Shown in pieces: positions 61,176 to 64,000 of a stretch of DNA of 64,000 nt. Location: positions 186,001 to 250,000 of the forward strand of contig JAFKAC010000007.1 in the NCBI GenBank assembly GCA_025766275.1, read 5' to 3'. A program made the translations under genes and the position numbers. Source of the DNA: Lactarius indigo (taxonomy: Eukaryota; Basidiomycota; Agaricomycetes; Russulales; Russulaceae). Under the pieces are notes generated by a model. It saw nothing but the letters and a program-made list of their open reading frames with translations, had not been told where the DNA came from and did not search any database. How positions within the stretch are numbered: the first letter of the stretch is position 1; each line of letters begins with the position of its first letter.

Positions 61176-63500
61176 TAACAGCAAGTGAGTGAGCGAGTTT
61201 CAAAAGTAGCTGACGCAGTTTTCTGACTTTGAACCCTTCTCGTAGTCTTTGTGCTACTTTTTTCCTTGCACGGTTTTCCAAGTTCCTGTGCTTACATGCG
61301 TACGATCCGTGCTTCCGTTTTCTATTCATTTTTGCGTCCGAATTTCCACGTGACGTATGTTTTACCGTTTGTTTTCCGTGTGCAACTTTCGGTGCTGCGG
61401 CTTTTTCACGCTACCTCTTTCCTGTTTTGCAGAGTTCGCGTACCTTTATCACCGTCCTACGTTCGCACACAGCATGTATTAATAAACGATCGAAGGTGTT
61501 GTTCCATGTTCGCAATAGAGGCTAAAAGGGAGGTGAAGTGAATACGTGCTACTCTCTCCATGGTTCGCCTCTCTGTCGTTGTTCTGAATTGTGCAGTTTC
61601 CCGCTTGATGCTATTTTAAACCCCAGAGACCCCCTTGCGACTAGTCCGATTCACACTCATGGCGAGGGACTGATGCTAATACATCACGCGATTCCACAGT
61701 CAAGAGGGTCAAGCAGATAGAACCACTGCTTACGGTGGCTCAACAAATAAGACTACGATCTTCAGAAGTCTGACGCCGTCGCTGAAGCGCTGGTGTACCG
61801 GAAGCTTCTCGAACAAACGTGCAGTTGGTTGTGCTTGCAGATATACAATAGATAGACCGTGCGCCTTGTGTCACCGACAAAGCCAAAGCGTATAGTCCTG
61901 TTACGCAGTACGTTCCGTGTGTGAGCTTTTTACCACGACAGTCATACTAAGCAGTGGGGCTGTAATCTCACCGAGAAATGGAGTGGGGGTGGCTTTCCAT
62001 GCCCACCGTTGCTTCGTCAGCAGCGGTCAGTGCTGACCGATCCTGACACAACAGCGCGCGGCTATTTGAGAGTCAATACATCAAGGTGGTTTCGCACGAG
62101 CGTATTTGACGCCATGCTTTATCATGGCACTAGGACGAGATAGGGTCGCGGTCGGCCTCTCACCCAGCACCAAGGTGGTTGGAATGGCGAAACAGGACTT
62201 GATGGGCTTGACCGACCCTTGCAGGAGGGTAGAATCCGATGTCAAGGGTGATGATAAGTCAGGTACGATGGGGCGCTTCCGTTGATGTGGAGGAACGTAA
62301 TCAAGCTTGGCTTAGAGTTTGTGCCATGCACACCATACGACGTGATCCATCATCCACGTGACGAAAGTTGACGCAACTTACGTAGCCCCGGGTGTATGAT
62401 GATACCGGTCCGAACTGACAGCCGCGACGCTATGATTCAGGTTGACAAGGACGCTGCTGGCGACGTCTCACAAAAGGAGCTGTTCAACTTATTGTGAGGA
62501 TTTAGTAATCGTCCCACTGCACCTTACGTTGCGCATTTGTGCATCGAAAGAACATCCACATTCGGATGATAGCGAATAACGTCGTGTGACTGACCCAATT
62601 GCACCCTGCTTTCGGCAGGCTATTTCATATCGATGGTGTAGACGGAACGTTTTCTGTGAAACTTTCCTACCTTTCTGAAAGTGACTTGAGAGCCACCAGA
62701 TGTGCCCCGGGCTAGCCCGGGGGCGTGGGGGCGTGTGTGGTCGGAGATACCCATGAAAAGGGGTGGCGCTGGAAATCTGAACAGGACCGCAGTCTCGCTT
62801 CCAAAACACGCACAGTAGTTGCGTCGCATAGCCTTCATGAAGGGAAATCACTTTGTTCGTATCACAGAAGCCTGGGACACACGGCCACATAGAGAATTCC
62901 TGTGATAATATGATAGCGACTGGGGGCAAGGCATCCGGTCCGATGTGAGTTTCTTGTGCATCGTGGCTGGGAGATTTGGTGAGAAACGACGTGAGTGGAG
63001 CGAGAGATGTGATCAAACCCAGCCCGTGTGAGGAGTCCGACTACGAGAACTGGGAGGTGAAGGGATCGCGAGTCGCCGCCTTAGCCGCACGCATAACGCG
63101 GAGACATGATCGGGACCAGCCAAAACGCCGCCGATATTGAGAGGAATTGCAAGCCGAGGGATCGAAGGCTTCTGAGCTGAAAAGCAGACCAGTTACGATG
63201 GCACGGAACGACAATGAGTCAATATTGACAGACTAAAGATCAAGCAAGTCAGCTGATTGCTTAGGCGGAAGGGTTGCTCACTTGCGGCGAAACGGCGCTG
63301 CGTTAACATCGGGGCGTCAGCCAAATATGTCATGAGCCATCGTCAGCGTGATTACGTTTTAGTTTTGCTGACCAAGGCCGCCGTCCTTGTTACGTCAGCG
63401 AGCATTAACCGCTTCGTCGCACTATTAATATAAAGCAACTGCACCATGTTTGTTCTTCCCAACTCATCTCGCCTTCTTCTCTCTCTTTGCCATCCTAAAA
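61176..63500. other. Gene-poor spacer
   Basis: About 2.3 kb without a supported gene. The T-rich part 61200-61460 looks like a 3' region. The minus-strand frame at 62489-63016 does not start with ATG and lacks motifs. TTAATATAAAG near 63424-63434 is a likely TATA region for the next gene. Confidence 0.4.
62705..62722. repeat. Perfect 18-bp GC palindrome
   Basis: CCCCGGGCTAGCCCGGGG equals its own reverse complement and lies in non-coding DNA. Confidence 0.9.
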
Positions 63501-64000
63501 ATGTCGGCTACTCGCAAGAGCATCGTTGTCGTCGGTGGTGGTGCAGCAGGTGCCACTATTCACTCGCATTCTCTCCTCCAAGATCAATGCTAGCACGACT
63601 TCCCTTACACTTATCACTGCGCGTCCATTCGCCCTTCACCTTCCTGCCTGCGTCCGCCTGACCACCACCGCTGAGGGAAAACTCGAGGACGATGTCCTCA
63701 TTCCCTATGATAACCTTCTCGTCAATGGCAATGGTACCATAAAGGTTGGTCGCGTCACCTCCATCGAGCAGAACAAAGAGAATAGTGGCTCTGTCATTCT
63801 TTCCACGGGCGAACGCGTCCATTACTGACATCCTCGTGCTTGCTCCTGGTGCCGAGTGGGACGGTCCTCTTGCCTTCCCCGATGACCGGGCTGCCGTCCT
63901 CGAACACATCAAGTCTTGGCGTCGCAAGTTCGAGAACGCGAGCGGAATCATCCTGGCTGGTGGTGGTGCCGTCGGATGTGGTGAGTTATTCAGCCTCATT
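63501..64000 (+). pseudogene. AIF/FSP1-like FAD oxidoreductase, frame-broken, cut by window edge
   Basis: N-terminal part of a FAD/NAD(P)-binding oxidoreductase of the AIF2/FSP1 (AMID) family. ATG 63501 gives MSATRKSIVVVGGGAAGATI with the Rossmann GxGxxG motif. The family sequence continues as RILSSKINASTTSLTLITAR, EGKLEDDVLIPYDNLLVNGN, then DILVLAPGAEWDGPL, then SGIILAGGGAVGCG, the second dinucleotide-binding motif. These lie in three frames. One extra base near 63561 (after GATI) and one near 63826 (VHY, then DILV) break the reading frame, and single bases cannot be introns. Either this is a young pseudogene or the assembly has two indels. The gene runs past the window; a GTGAGT donor lies at 63980. 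Confidence 0.7.

Noticed and set aside
62489..63016. Minus-strand frame of 175 codons
   Set aside because: Starts without ATG, contains the GC palindrome region and shows no domain; not supported as a gene.

Overview
The window is nuclear DNA of a filamentous basidiomycete, most likely an Agaricomycete. Genes are compact and cut by many 50-70 nt GT-AG introns. Conserved eukaryotic housekeeping genes sit beside families typical of mushroom-class fungi: a DUF6593 protein, a TPR-CHAT protein and a glutamine/proline-rich zinc-binding protein. The CHAT family and the WD40 array recall Ceratobasidiaceae (Rhizoctonia-like) genomes, but that is an impression and not a proof. Introns and products were assigned by reading frames and splice sites by eye; no database search was possible.

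Left part (0-17.4 kb): a three-finger C2H2 protein; UBA2 (SUMO E1 subunit); RAD17 (checkpoint clamp loader); BNA1 (3-hydroxyanthranilate dioxygenase); a stand-alone NUP96; a DUF6593 gene; two weak loci; and a GRIP-domain golgin. Then comes a gene-poor stretch (17.4-24.3 kb) with a minisatellite, a retroposed tRNA-headed SINE-like element of about 1.05 kb with a 15-bp target-site duplication and poly(A) tail, and a TPR-CHAT gene broken by several frameshifts.

Middle part (24.3-44.1 kb): a divergent H2B/H2A pair whose shared promoter carries two MluI-type ACGCGT boxes; a long HECT-like (UBE3D-type) ubiquitin ligase gene with a large extra N-terminus; and a head-to-tail array of three paralogous genes of about 4 kb each. 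Each array gene joins an N-terminal helical and multi-pass membrane region to a C-terminal WD40 propeller that resembles WDR26/Gid7. This array is the most unusual system in the window.

Right part (44.2-64 kb): HOM6 (homoserine dehydrogenase); a 1.7-kb purine-skewed convergent spacer with an A11G14 tract; a PNRC-motif decapping-coactivator candidate; KGD2 (2-oxoglutarate dehydrogenase E2); a small secreted cysteine-rich protein; the divergent pair RPC31 (RNA polymerase III) and YRA1/MLO3 (mRNA export), the latter with a 646-nt intron; RAM2 (prenyltransferase alpha subunit); a Q/P-rich zinc-binding protein with an in-frame 12-bp minisatellite; a second low-complexity protein with two CPxC motifs; and, at the right edge, the start of an AIF/FSP1-like oxidoreductase with two single-base frame breaks. 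Most genes are unrelated housekeeping functions; real functional linkage is seen only for H2A/H2B and inside the WD40 array.
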